NCBI RefSeq assembly: GCF_036417845.1
Contig: NC_089979.1
Span: 9,787,424-9,851,423, forward strand
DNA: 64,000 nucleotides
Reading direction: 5' to 3'
Source of the DNA: Apteryx mantelli
Lineage: Eukaryota > Chordata > Aves > Apterygiformes > Apterygidae
Below, piece by piece: positions 26,741 to 40,230 of this stretch (its first letter is position 1; the number at the start of each line of letters is the position of its first letter). Made by a program: the position numbers and the translations under genes. The notes beneath the pieces were generated by a model. It did not search any database, was not told the origin of the DNA, and saw nothing but the letters and a program-made list of their open reading frames with translations.

Positions 26741-29213
26741 CAGGCTGAGCAGCAGGGATGCTACAAGGAAATGCGTGCAGCTCTCCTAGGCAGAGCTCTT
26801 TGGAAGCAGCCTGCAGTCTCTGCTTCCACAGTCTTTCATTCCAGACTGGGGCTTCCCTATTTCCAGATGACAAATTGTTCAAACCACCTCACTGCCTGAA
26901 ATGGCTCGCTCCCTGTAGGGATGTCAGCTGGATTCTTCTTCCTCTCTTTTCCTGACAGCTCAGCCCAGAACTGCCCAAACTCCAGGGGGAATGTGGTGAT
27001 ATTCCTTCCTTTTTGTACCCTGGACAAGAGCCAGGGACAAACAGAGTCAGGGGTACAAGTTGAAAGACATGTTTAAGGCAGTTCTCCACAAAAACAGGGT
27101 AACGCTGAAGTGTTTATACTAGCCTTCAACCTTTCAGTCACTTCATGCAGTTGCATGATCTCTGAAAAGTCCTTTCCACACCACAGCCTCCTCAAGGCTG
27201 GCCCTAACATAATTCTTCTTTATTAAGAGGGTGATTTACAGGAATACCTAATTACTAGGCAAATTTTCCTGTATGCATCCCACCTGAAGTCATTATCCTC
27301 TGTATGAGCCTTCCTAATCACTATTCCACAGCAATCAATTAGGAGGCGACTAACAAGCAATTAGGACTTCAGGAGAGTGGATAAACACTCCAGACACTAA
27401 GATCTTTCTTTGTGTAAGTATGCTTTGCAATCAAGAACGAAATCAAAGAGCCACAAAATGTTCCAAAATGGGAATTAGTCCTGAAACAGAGCAGTGCAAG
27501 ACAGATGAGCATGGCCTTCTACTGGCATACAAGAAGGTATGATCTCTGCCCCCACGGACTTTCCAGGAATGTCAGTAATGTACTGAAACTGTTGCTCGTG
27601 GAGTCACTGCCAAAGGCGGTTTTAAACACAGGAGATTCTTAATGCTGTAGCAACAGCAACAGGGAAACCAGCACATGCTGTCCAGAGCAGCTGAGGAGCT
27701 GAGTTAATGCCATGATGACTGACCAGTCTTCACTGCTGGTTTAAAGGTTTCCCAGGTACATCTGTCTACCCAAGCTGCATTTGGTACATCCCTGAGGCCA
27801 GGAGGTGGAGTTTTTCATTTTCCTGGGCTGTGGAAGGGTATCCCATCCATCAGCCCTTTGGCTGCACAACAGATGGGAAAGTCATGTTCCTCCTTCTCAG
27901 AGACAGGCAAAAAAGGCTTAGCTGGGTATTCTGTTTTTCAGAAAAATGCAGAGTTCAGGTGATGGAAATGGTTTGCAAATTCAACCCAAATTACAAGTAA
28001 CATTAACTGGGGAAAACAGTGAAAACAAAAATGAGACAGTTGATACTTTGGGGCCTGCTGATTTTTCAAAAGACAGCATTTGGATTTTTCACTTGGCAGT
28101 GGCATTTCATGACACAGTGAACCTAACTTTAATGGGGGAAAAACAATGTAAAAAAAAAAAAAGAGAGAGAAAAAAAAATCCAAGCAATGTTTTTAATGAT
28201 TATTATTATGCTAGTCTGATCACTGAATCAAAGATACAATCATTTGCATGTTGCTATTATTTTCATTCTCCCTTTTTTTAGGATAATGTGTACCCTTTTT
28301 GACTACAGGAATGGGACTGTCCTTGGGGCAAAACACCCAGCTGTCTATGTCCTTTGTGTGGGGCATGCTTTGGGTGGACAGAAGTTCTCCTCTGTGGGCA
28401 TCTGGGTAAATACCAGTCAGTATGGTCCTTGCTTCATTGCAGCACATTGCAATGGGCCCAGGAGAAGTAGGAACTGTAGAAGTGACTGGTTTCATCAGCT
28501 CTCTGCATGAGATAACTCAGTAGTGATCTTTTGGGGATGTGCTCTTTAGTGGTCTCTTGAGGTTTTCAGAGCTGTTCATGGAAGCAGCTGTTCCTACAGA
28601 GATCCTTTTTCTCTCGGAAAGATGTCCTGTTAAATTAACAGATGGGAACAGAAAATGAATCTGGAAAAAGGTTCAGATATTTGTAAGTTGTGGGGTTTTT
28701 TCCACCTTTTTTTTTTGTTTTCCCTCCCTCTGGGTGGTCCACAACCCTGACCCTTCTGGCTGCAAATCATCTATTGAGGGCAAGTAGCATGGAAAAACTA
28801 CATGCAAAGCAAGTGTCAGTGAAGTTTAAGGCAATGTATCAGCCAGAGGAATGAGGAGTCTGTTTCAAGCATGAGAAAAGGTCTAGCACAGAGAAGGTCC
28901 AGGTGGAAAAGTGAGAAAGAAAGGCCAGGGGAGGAATAATTTATTTTTTGCAAACTCTCTAAAGAGAAAAAACAGTGACAATACTGGTTTTGATATTGAA
29001 ATTAAATTGAATTATGTCTGCATGCAGTGTGTTCGGAAAGTACAGTTAGTGCTGGATTCTCTCTAACAACAATTTCTCTGCTACCCAATGATTATAGAAA
29101 TAGATGAAAACTTGTGCTTAAGACAATAGTTTCACAGTAACCAAACTAGGCACTCAGAGTTTTCATCTTGACGTACTGTTAGAGGAGGAGATTTGCTAAA
29201 AACAAAAACAAAC

Positions 29214-29239
29214 ACCCACCCCCCCACCCCCACCCCCCC
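29214..29239. repeat. C-rich low-complexity run
   Basis: CCCA followed by runs of seven, five and seven C separated by single A. It lies after an A/C-rich AAAAACAAAAACAAAC stretch. The minus strand matches a G-quadruplex pattern with single-base loops. Confidence 0.93.
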
Positions 29240-32200
29240 GAAAATTGCAAAAGAACACTAAGAACAGAGAATCTCAGCCTGGAGGATTCAAAAGACCCAA
29301 GAGCCATATCAGCAGGGCTTTACGGTGGGATTGCTCTCGTGATTGCTCACCAAAAAAAACAGAAGCCTGAAATCCAAGAAGAATTTAAATTCAATGAAAA
29401 GATTAATGGGTACCAGAGACTTCATCCCTAGATTTCAGTACAGAAGAACCAGAGTCTTAGTCTCCACAAATGAGAAGGAGGAACAAGCTCATGGGCTTTG
29501 TGTCTGACTTAGTGGGTGTGGCTGAACTGCAGGTGCTGTTCCTCATACAGGACAGGTAGCAACACTTGTAGTGTGGACACAGCATTGCCAACTACAGTGA
29601 TTAATCACCAGTCTTGCAGTATACTGTATTTCCCGAAGCCCTAAATTCCTGGAATTATTTTTCTCCTTTCTTCTTGTATTAAAGGGAAGCTCCTGGTTAT
29701 TGAAGTGTGCTGTAAAGTTTCCAAGATCAGAAGATGCATTAAAATCTCTCTCTTTTTTTTTCCTTCCCAGTTTAAAAATGCCTTGCTGCTTAATGCAGTC
29801 TTTTAGTTTCCAACTGCTTGGCTTCTGGCTCCTGGATGCCAGCAAGCAGGACAAGAAAAGGATCAGCCATCACACAGTGCCCACAGATCATGTGAGACCC
29901 TAATAAATAGGGGTAGCCTTGTGCAACAGGCAACTCTTGCTGGTGAGAACAGGACCAGCACCAGTGTCTGTTCCACTTGAGCTCCCTCCTCCTTTCCTCC
30001 AAGATAAAGTATTAAGCACTACCTAGTTCTGCTCTTGCCTGCCCCCTTCTCTACATCAAGGTCACTTTAGGAGTGGAGTAATGAAGAGATTTAATCTTTG
30101 TTCCTCTCTATTTGCAGCTAGCAAGGGGCTTTGAGAGTCCAGACACTTTTCTCATTGGAAAAGGCACTTATCTTTGCCCTGCCTGCATCTCTTCACCTAC
30201 CTAGAAGATGGAAGCAGTGAACTCCAGCACGAGCAGCAATTGTATTGGTATTATTATTATCAGTATTTTCCTGTCAGACTATTAGACAGTTGCCTCTTCC
30301 CTCCATCACTTTTTGGTCCTGAAATGCATAAACCACTTGAACTAAAAGAATCAAAATGATTGCTAAAACAGGGGAAAGTAAACCAAAAGCTAAGAGGTTA
30401 TTGTTAGCTTTGATTCAGCTTTGTGCTGCTACAGTCGTGTTCCTTTTTGTTCATTCAAAGCACAGAGCAAAATACGTTTGCCCATAGGTGGACTAAAGCA
30501 TTAAAATATGTCCTGAGCTTAATGGACTAGTGAGATGAAGGCACATAATTTCCTGTTGCTGATGGCATGCAAAGAACAGCTGGGCACTTCTAATTGCACC
30601 AAACCACTTGGCTAACCATCTTAAAGTGGGTCAGCTGGGGGTAGCTTTTAATATGAATCTGGAGAGTTATTAGAAATCCTGCCTTTGTAGCAAGGGTCAT
30701 GTAAATGCAAGCCTTACCTAGCTTTCGGCTTTTTCTTTGTGTTTCATACAACCATAATAACAAACCTCAGTTAATAAGTCAGCAGTTTATACGAACACTC
30801 AGTTCTATTTGCCTGTCTGCAGCTGGATTGCTCTTGCCACCGGTCTGGGTTTGTGTCTTATTTTTCTACTAAAAACATATACTTTAAAACTGAGCCTGAG
30901 AGTAGAAATGTTGAATGATGAATACTTCCACTGAACACACCTGCTTAAACAGTTATTTGAGCACATAAAATGTGCTGGAACAAGATTTCCTGAGCACCAA
31001 ACTTCAGTGAGTCCGTACATTTCACAACTCTTGGGGGAAAAGAAGGAAACATGAAGCCCCAGATTCGTCCTGGCTAACTACAGGCACTGGCCAGAAGTGC
31101 CTATGAGACAGCTGTCAATCTAAATTCCCAATATATTCTGGGGAGACAAACAGGTACCTCCAAGAAAGCAGTGTTGTCCATCCATCTTAGACGTGACGTA
31201 CTCCATCTCTCTCTGTGAGGGAAAACTGGGACATCTAAGCTACTGCCTTACATTAAACCACAGTAAAGTGCCTACTAACTGTAATGAAACTGGGCCAAGT
31301 GATCTAGAGTTCACTGGTTACAGCAAGAAACATTTAGCTACTGTCCTAATAAATGCTGTGCAGGAATGTCGATGAGCAGCAGGCTTGGACTGTGCGTATG
31401 GCTGAATTCTTCAGACTGGCATCATTTTGGTCTGGGCTGTCTAGCACTTTCCCTAGGATGGAGCAGCAGACAGGAACTCCTCTCAGTAGGTCTATACATG
31501 GTCACTGTGTTTTAGAGAACAAAAAAGTTAATAGTAGGGACATGAGCTATTCTGTGCCAGTTGGCTAAAGTACCGTTTTCAGACACAGGTAGTTTACTAG
31601 GGTAGATGTAGCCATATAGACTACTCTGGGGTTTGGATCAGCCTCACCTTCCTCCAGATATCCCCTAACTAATGCCAGATGCAAATATTTTCAAGCTTCA
31701 TTTTTGCTGAAATATCACTGCCCATAAATCAATAGTATAACAGCATCTTATCTGAAAAATGTGGGCAGCATTTAGAGATATTTCCATTGCCATGTCACCA
31801 GGTTATGATCTGCTTGTGATTTAAATGTTCTGATTGTTTTCATTCAGTCCGAACAATTTATGTCTCTCTCTGTGGCCTTGCCAACGTAAACATGTCAGGG
31901 ATGAGGAAAGGTCACAGTTTGACAGACCTGCCTGAATAGGCATAGAAAATGGTTCTCAACCAGAGAAACCTGACTTAGAGAATCATTTGCTTTTAATCAA
32001 ATGGAAGTCTGCACTGGAACAGAGCTTGATGCTTAATAAAGTGTCTGAAAGAGAAAGGAAAACAATGAGGAGTGCCCAGGGCTATTCTTTAAGGAATAGT
32101 ATCACCAATCCATCATCATCCAAGGAGCATCAAGTGTCCCAAGGATCTCTGATGCTATTATAGAATGGAAAATATAAACTAACAATGAATGAAATCAAAT

Positions 32201-33234
32201 GTCTCTTTTTTTGTAATTAGCACAGTGTTGCTCTTGCTGAAGTTGTGTATGCTCACTTTGTCCACAATGAACACATTTAGAGAAAGTAGGTTCAATTTCC
32301 CAAATGTTAATCAAGTACTAATGACGTTCCACCATGTCCCTGAGACTTCGGTAAGTCAATGCATGAATTTAAGTCAGCATGAGTTTTGCCACTCAGTTCA
32401 GTGAGAATAAGACCAAGATCATTTTGGACCTTCAGTAATGTTAAGAAAGGTCTTGGGTCAAACATCCAAACCTGGCTTTTTATTTCTGATGCCATAATTT
32501 CTGTGATCCTAGGTTTATACATGGAAGATCAAATTCCAGGAATGTTCAAGTCTGGGGCTCCCATTCATATCAGATGGGGTCTATAACTCTGAAAGTCATA
32601 TATGGGTTAGGGATCACTTGATATACCAGCATCCAAAATTAAAGGTCATTTTTGAAAAAAAGGGCCTTACTGATTTGTCCAATTATCCTGTGTAAAATAA
32701 GGAAAAAAGTTAACAAATTCCTGCTCTGAGTGTTACTCTCATATCCAGATCTTATCTCTTTCCCCACATCATGTTTTATATCTCTAGCTCATATTCAGAT
32801 TGCTGGATTTGTATGTGATTACTCTTAAGATGATTCAATAGTGTTCACTAGAATCATATCTAATAACAAATAAATATAAAGACAAGCCTATAATTTCTGA
32901 AAATGCACAAGTTTCTCTGACATTTCAAACAAAAAATCAAAATTTTAATGACATTTTTTGATATTGAAAAATTTGTCCAGTATTATACCCTTCTCTTATT
33001 TTTCCCAAAAATTGTTGTTTGAACAACATTGAGTAATGTTCTTGCAGTCATTTACTATTTACAGTTCTGCAGAAGGTTTTGTTTGCCTCAGAAACAGCTC
33101 ATCTTTTCCAAGAATATCAGCTGATAACAAAAAGATACTCCTTTTTCTATAAACCTTGCTTTTTGTTGTTTTTGTAATGGTCTGTCTCATCAGCAACTCA
33201 AATATCAGAAAATTCCAAGCAGACCTCATTTTAT

Positions 33235-33250
33235 ATGCAAATTAATTTGC
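33235..33250. promoter_or_regulatory. Octamer (POU) site fused to a palindromic homeodomain site
   Basis: ATGCAAAT (33235-33242) overlaps the perfect 14-bp palindrome GCAAATTAATTTGC (33237-33250). A second octamer in reverse, ATTTGCAT, is at 33403-33410. This suggests POU/homeodomain binding, but an isolated motif in AT-rich DNA can arise by chance. Confidence 0.3.
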
Positions 33251-34504
33251 CTGATCTTCATTTATTTCAAGTCATTTTTTTAATAAAAATCTGGAGAAAA
33301 ACTGAAGCAGAATCTTAATGTCTCATCTTTGAGCTTCAAATAGTTTTTAATTTATGCCTCTCAAGCAGCCTACGGAGTTAGCAAAGTATAATCATGTGCT
33401 TTATTTGCATTCTGAATTGCGTGAGTATTCTTACTACTCTAATAGACTTTCCTATATTTATCTAAAGGTTGTTACTACTGAAAGATAAATACTAAAACGT
33501 AGGAGTAGTTTAGGAGCAGGACAAAGTTGGTCCCCCTTCCCAGCTAAGTGCCATAACCACAGTGCTACAATTACATCCTTATTTGAGTTATTTGTCTAGC
33601 CCCAGAAGACCCTCTTTGGATGGACGGGCAGAGTGCCCTCCCTGTGCAAAGCCCACACACTAGATAGGTGCCAAACCTTTAAGGCAGAGGGGGAAATGCA
33701 GCCTGAATCCTCCCAGTTCTGGGCCAAATCCTCTAATCATTAAAATTCTACAAAAAGGGAGGCAAAGAGGATCATGATGGGCACCACTGTCAGTTCATTA
33801 GGGAATTAAAACAGAGAAACATCCACTTCCGAGGGTCCCAGTTGGGGATTTACCCATCAAAAAGGTGCCCATGGAGTTCAGGACCTCCTAGGCTTTGGTC
33901 CAGGAAGTTACAAACTTCATAACCTAAATTCTATCATTTCCTATTAGATAAAGCTTAAAGATTTTCAAAGATACTAGGGAATATGACACTTTCTGTACCC
34001 AGAAACCTCCACTTTTAGACTGAAAAACTCCCTCTTTTTACCTAATATCAATACGTTTCAGCTAAGTCACTCCCTGTTGTTGCAATGGCACGTATACAAA
34101 ATCTGACACAACACTGGTCTTTGGTTCTCCAAAGGAAGAGAGAAGCGCTTTTGCTTTCTTAACACCGTGCAGGTGAATTTGTGCTGGGCTGATGTGGCAC
34201 CAGCTCAGCTTACATCCAACAGCTACATACAGAATCTAGTAGTAGCTCACATCTTGGTGTAAGACTTTCCACCCATCTGGTGTGGCAACATTTTCCGCTC
34301 ACTATAGTAAACTTTATACATGTCTATAGTGGTATAGGCCTCAGGAGACAACTGATAACGTACAAAGAGAAGTTTGAAGCCTGAATTACTTCTTGGATTC
34401 AGTTCAGGACTTACTAGCTTCCCTGGCCGAAACTCTGCAAGACTTCTGATTAAATGATCAAATGACCTTTTCTGCACTTCAGTTCTTAATGGAAAAAAAA
34501 CCTT

Positions 34505-34762
34505 AGGACGAGAACACAATCGTAGGAAAACTTAGGTTAGAAGGGACTTCCAGAGGTTTCTGATCTCACCCCCTGTTCAAAGCAGGGCTGGCTTCAAATT
34601 TAGATGAGGCTGCTCAGTTCAGTCTTGTACAATCAAGGTTTGTCTATCCCCAGCGATGGAGCTTCCACCACCTCTGTGGGCTCTTGTCCTTTTGCTTAAC
34701 TAACTTCAGGGTGAAGAATTTTTTTCCTTTATGTCCCTTATGTCCTAACTGAAGGATGGAGA
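34505..34762 (-). mobile_element. CR1 LINE, 3' end fragment
   Basis: This is the reverse complement of the CR1 3' UTR. It starts near AATCGTAGGAAAACTTAGGTTAGAAGG and passes CTCACCCCCTGTTCAAAGCAGG, GCTCAGTTCAGTC, GATGGAGCTTCCACCACCTCTG and GGGTGAAGAATTTTTTTCC. It is only the last ~260 bp of the element and contains no coding part. Confidence 0.9.
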
Positions 34763-37700
34763 ATTCCCAATAATCAAAAAAACCCAGCAGTCAGCCTCTT
34801 CTCATAACCCGCACTTAGAGAAATCAGGTAAACAGGGTGCAGAGGGAAGGCTTGAAGCAGTGCTTTCCAAGGGAAGCAGCCATTCACAGCAGCACTCCGG
34901 GATCCTGAAGGGGCTGTCAAAAGAAGAACAACAGCAGTGGAGGACTCAGGGAACAATCCTGCCCATCAGTAGACCCTAAGTTTTTCAGATGAAAAGCTTG
35001 ATCACAAGGTGAGCATTGCAAAGCTTTCATGCTTTTCATTCTCGCAATAATGCTCCAGTTATCAGAATCTTAATTACCACAACAAACTACAGGGGGAAAA
35101 AAAAAATCCAGCATTCCATTTTTAGCAGCAGCCAGCTGCAGCTGGGCATGAGTATAATAGCAATGATTAGTTGCCCATGGAAATTACAATAATGTTTGTG
35201 AATAAACTTCCCCAAGTTTACATCGGGAGATTATTAAAAACAATATGGTCAGTTGTTTAGCGTGGCCAAGCATTTAGAGGTTCCCCACAGGTGGCTTCCC
35301 AGACTCTCAGCATGTTTTTAAAAATCAATAATTTTATTGCTTCTCATCATTTCTCTGCTAACGCTCTAGGCTTATACGAGCTTTTCAGTTGTAGTCAAAT
35401 GATCTTTGCTTTTCTACTCACCCTCTTCATGGCACATAGAAGATTTAATTTGGTATTTCAGACAGAATCTTTCCAACAGACATCTAAATACAGCTGAAAT
35501 GTTATTTGAAATCTTTCTCTCCTGCAATACAGAGAATAACTATCAACCCAGCACGTCAGTGTCATTTAGATGGCTGGTGAGATACTCGCTTTAAACTGCT
35601 AGGTCTACGGAGAAGCTCACATTAATCCGTAATGCAGAGGACTTCAGGGAGACTATTTTAATGTGGCTCAACCAATTAATTAACAACAGAATGACCTTAA
35701 CAATTCGTATTAAACTGAGATAATTGAGTGCATGAGAGCATGCCTCTGAAGAGATATAAAAGCATAACTTGGATGCACAGAGTGACAGAAGAAAAGCAGA
35801 GACTTCACCCCAAACTGATCCACAGGTGAAAGTCGCATCAGTACAGCTGATAATGTAGAATCACACCGGGATAGTTAAAGTAATCCCAAAGGCTGTGTGA
35901 GTACTTATTTCAGCAGTGGAATGGCTTAGATTAGATTATTTTATGACTGGGTCTAACTGGGGTAAACTGTTTGCCAGAGCTATTTTAGAAATAACTCTTG
36001 CACTAAAGCTATCCCAAAATAAAAGTCTCCATCATGGTACAGACCAAACCCTGCATCATACCCCTTCAGCCCCTTTTGAACACTGCTCTCAGGCAATCAG
36101 CACTGTTTCTTTCACTTCTGACACGGTGCAGCTGCTCTGGAAGTGGGTCTTGCTCTCCCAGGTAGCCTTATGCCTCCAAGAAGCTCCTCTGGGAAGCCTT
36201 TGACCAGCTACTGAGAAAAGTGATGTAAAAGACACTCGTCAAAATGAAGGATTGTTTATTTACTCAAACAGCTGCCAAAGGAAAGAAAGGGTTACTCCAA
36301 GAGCCAAGCTGCATCTAGTCTAAAAAAAGTTTGCCCTCTCTTCACAAATTTAGGATGCTCCTATTTAACCCAGATGGCCAGACTTGTTGCCTGGAGCTTC
36401 CTGTCCTCCATTGCCTCTTTTGGTCTCACTTCTGCAACATCTTCCTCAAATAGCGTTTTTTTGTGCTTCACTTATTCCCCTACCCCAACTTCTGCTTCCC
36501 TCCAATTTGCCTATAGGAATGGCTCATTAGAGTTCACTCGTTTTTTGATCTTAGACACCAACACTAGAAAAAAACGTTCCTGTGTACCTGGCTGTAGTCA
36601 GATAAATAGACACTTCCCCTAGGCTTACTCTGTTCTTTTAGGGCCTCTTGATACATTCTTTGAAGATATTTTCTCTCTTTCCTAGTTTCATTTTCTGGCT
36701 GCTCTTCTCAACAGCCATTTGTCTTTAATTCCACGTAGCAAGATACAGAATATCAAATACGTAAATTTAAGTATGTATACAATTCATAAAAATAACACAA
36801 ACACCTCCATCATCTGTATGCTCTTCTAGAAAATAGTATTCCAAAAGCTGGACCTAGGCTGAAATAATTACTTTACTTTTGAAAAAAAAAGTAATTATTT
36901 CATATTAAATCACTTTTATTGTGTAATTAAAGTGCCCTATGGGAGAATTTTTGTCCTCAGAGCAGCTAGAAGTCATCTGAAGAGTTGTAAGGAGGCTGGT
37001 CCCTCTCACCTATATGGGCAGGATGAAAGTTTCCCAGGAACAAGCCTAACCCATCTGCTCCGACTTTTGCAGTCTCAGGCAGCAGTTCAACTGTGATGAA
37101 TTAAAAGCTGGTTCAAATACACTAGCCCTCCCTTAGAGCTTCCTCTGGGAGAAAAGTCACGATTCCTTATTGCCATGATTCTGACTTCCAGACTGCTTTA
37201 AGACACTAATGACAGAAAACAACCCGACATATATTTCTGACTGGCAAAAGGTGAGTAGGAGGCTGACTTTTTTTTTTTTTCCTTTTACAGTTGGAGACGT
37301 TAAGAATAGAAATTCTGAACCAAGAAGAGCTGGTATGTACAAAACTAATAAGCTTTACTGTCCATGTCTATGCAGAGTGGGAAGACACAGCACCAGCGTT
37401 ACCAGGGATAGGCAAGAGTGAAAGCTGTAGAACTAATGAGAAAACACCCCATCCCAACTCCCAGACTAGCTATTCTTAATGCTAACCGTTCCCAAACTTT
37501 GTGCTTCACCACAGATGTTAATTGTGAGTGTGGACAGAGCCACAAGCTCTGATGCTGCAACTCCAAAGGATGGCTTTGAATATGTGGGGCTGCGCCGTGA
37601 CGGGAAGGAGCTAACTTATATCAAAGCAGCTGTATCCTGCCGTGCAGCTGTTTCAGTCCAATTAGTTTGCTGTTCCTTGTATTTCCTAGGTAAATATCTG

Positions 37701-39579
37701 AGGTTCTTCTAGACCTATTTTTATCCTGCAGGATCTTACTGAAGAGATCATTACAACTAATGATCAGGAATCTGGACTGCAGCTGCTTCTATATCGTACT
37801 AGATGTGTAATGTCTAATAAAAATTGCAAAGGGTTTTCCCTGCCCCTTGGCAGACATTTGGGTGAAACCTTGTTGGCTGTGCTAGGGCGCTGACTTACAG
37901 AATATATAGTGCCAACGCTGTTTGTATTAGCCTACCTACCCTGAGCACATGGCATCAGGCATGACGAGATGGGAGTATTGCTTCTTCAAAAGCCAGCCCT
38001 GATACCTGTGATCCGTTTTCATCCCTTTGCCAGTGCTGCAAATTGTTTATAACTGCTTTTTGACATTTTCCAGTTTTGCTCCACAGAATGTATCGAGTTA
38101 TATTAGATACTTCCAACTCATTACTGTGGATAACCTTTTCTTTCTTCATTTTCATATATGTTCATCTTTCAGGCAGGTGTTTGAGGGGAAAGGGAAAGAA
38201 AGATTTTAATATTCCAGGCTTCACTAATACTGTTTCCTCTTCAATAGAGCATCTTCTTATGGCATACTTTATAGTTCTTAACCAGACTTTGTTCTTCTTC
38301 CCCATGTCTCAAACAGTTTTTAACAAAGAGAGGCCAAAACCAGACAGGCTCCCCAAAAGCTTGCATAAAGTTTTCAATGCCAAAGGAAGGCATTAAAACC
38401 TTTAACTTTCCATGAAACCTTTGCATGGAAGTTTTCAAAATGTTTAGTTTGGGCATCATTCTGTTCCCACTAGGTTATTTTTTTTTAATCTCATCTTTAC
38501 CTTTTCTGATGTTCAAATTTTGAAAGAATTATGTCTTAAACAGGAGATTATTCCAACTGCTGGCTGAAAATGTTACATCAAAACTACTTACCAGAAGAAA
38601 ACTTGGCTTGCCAAGGAAATTATTATTTTTTTAAGAGTGTCTGATTTCTGCAGAACATTCTGGCTTTTTACTGAAAGTGGAGCACAAGTCAAAATACTTC
38701 CTTTGGTTCTAAAAAGCTGCTGTAGTGACTCATGATGATTATAGTTTAAGTGCACTACTCTCTTTTCTGGACAAGTTTATCTGTCAGCATCCTAGTTTCC
38801 ATAGTCAAGGATGTACTGCCAATGTAATAAGAGCTGGTTCTGGAATGGGCTTAGGGCTGCAGCCCTAAGCATGGAGCCAAGCATGGGGCTGGAGTACGTA
38901 TAGCTGAGGTGGGAGAGAGGGGATTGGATCAAGGAGCTGCCAGAACAAACATAGTTTTCTTCCCCATTCAGTGTCCATGTTTCTATAAAATCTCTGTCCT
39001 GTATTGAGTTCAATAGATAGTTCGTCCTTGTGGTGAGAGGACAGAGGAAGGGAAGAAGAACAGAAACCATCTGCCAAAATCATTATGGGATAGAGGCTTT
39101 CAGAGTTGAGCATGATAAACAGAGAAAGAAGAGCACATTATAGCAACCTAAAGAGTTCTTACCTCCAAGCTGAGTTTGTCAGGCAATTCATCCACGGTGT
39201 TTAAAAGGAGTCAAGATGCCTGGCAGCTGAACTGAGTAACAACTGGTCAGCTGAGGGTCTCTGCAAGAGCCATTGACAGCATAGCTGTCTCACATGGGTG
39301 CCTGGGACCAGCTGAGGTGTCCTAGGGATCCTCATCTGGCCTCCAGCACTTCAGAGACATGCACATCTCCCATGGATCCTATGCCATGTCAGTCACCTCC
39401 CAATTGTCTCAAATATGCTTGGATGTGTCAAATAAATTATGGTTTATGTTCAGGCAGATTTATGAAGTCCTAGATGTTTACCAGCTCTAACGGAGCTTAG
39501 ACAGCTATCACACATGTGGGTGACCAAGTTTAAGTGCCTTAACCTTAAGCTGATTGCCACCCTGAGTAGATGATGTGGG
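34763..39579. other. Intergenic; hairpin at 36861, possible old LTR remnant at about 39120-39579
   Basis: No gene recognised. The last ~450 bp before the TGTCAGG repeat (including AAGTTTAAGTGCCTTAACC at 39527-39545) has a wording that reminds me of old sauropsid LTRs, but I cannot assign it. Confidence 0.45.
36861..36901. repeat. Short perfect inverted repeat (14-bp arms, 13-base loop)
   Basis: GAAATAATTACTTT (36861-36874) is mirrored exactly by AAAGTAATTATTTC (36888-36901), with ACTTTTGAAAAAA between. Pairing stops sharply at both ends. Confidence 0.9.
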
Positions 39580-40230
39580 TGTCAGGGCTCTGAGTGCACT
39601 AGCAGGCCTTAATGACCCTGACCAGCACCACCTGGGGCCTCCACCCACCACCCCTGTCCATGGGCCCAGAAACTCCATTTCAGCCCAGCCCCGGGCCTTC
39701 AGTCTCTACTTGAGCTTTGCTGTAGAAGTGCTGGTCTCCAGCCTGTTTCTGGTCCAAACTCCTGGGTGGACCTCAGACATACACTATAGGTAGCTTGCCT
39801 ACCTGATGTCCCTCCTAAGATGGACCCTTCAGATATACACTGTAACTTGTCTCTAGTCCTGTCTTTGTCCCTGTCTTCTGAATTGACTCTGGACCCACAC
39901 TTGGAGCCTTGTCTCCAACCTTGTCTCTTGCTCCATTTCACTCCGCTCCTGACTGGGCTCCCTGGATGGGCCCCGGACTTGGCTCACTGCTTGCTGTGTC
40001 TGAGGCTCTTAATGGACCTTGTTACCACCACCCACCTCTGCCACCCCTGCTCAGACCCTGTGGGATTGCAACCCATGGGAGAGGGCACAGCTTGTGTTGG
40101 GGTCACTCTCAGCTCCCTGTCCCTTAGGGAGCAGTTCTCCCTTGCTGCTCCCAGCCAGAGGGTTTTGATCCTAAAGCTGTGTTTGATTGGTGTAGTAGAT
40201 GTTCTTCATCTCATAGACCTGTGGAGGATG
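39580..40230. repeat. Second, longer copy of the TGTCAGG repeat family with degenerate internal repeats
   Basis: It starts TGTCAGGGCTCTGAG at 39580, like TGTCAGGGCCCTGAG at 46651. It shares in the same order CCATTTCAGCCCAG, a TTCAGTC/TGTCAGTC stretch and AGTGCTGGTCTCCAGCC against GGTGCTGGCTCCAGCC. It then contains loose tandem units beginning TGGACC at 39767, 39821 and 39890, and a second version of the opening (TCTGAGGCTCTTAATGGACC...CACCCCTG) near 39990-40050. I cannot see a CCTGACA terminus, so the 3' boundary is approximate. It is a non-coding dispersed repeat. Confidence 0.55.

Larger units (their letters stand above)
26741..34504. other. Intergenic; candidate conserved block near 32850-33500
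   Basis: No gene recognised. It contains the C-rich run at 29214-29239, a cluster of ATTA-core sites at 27249-27355 and the octamer sites near 33240 and 33405. Confidence 0.5.
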
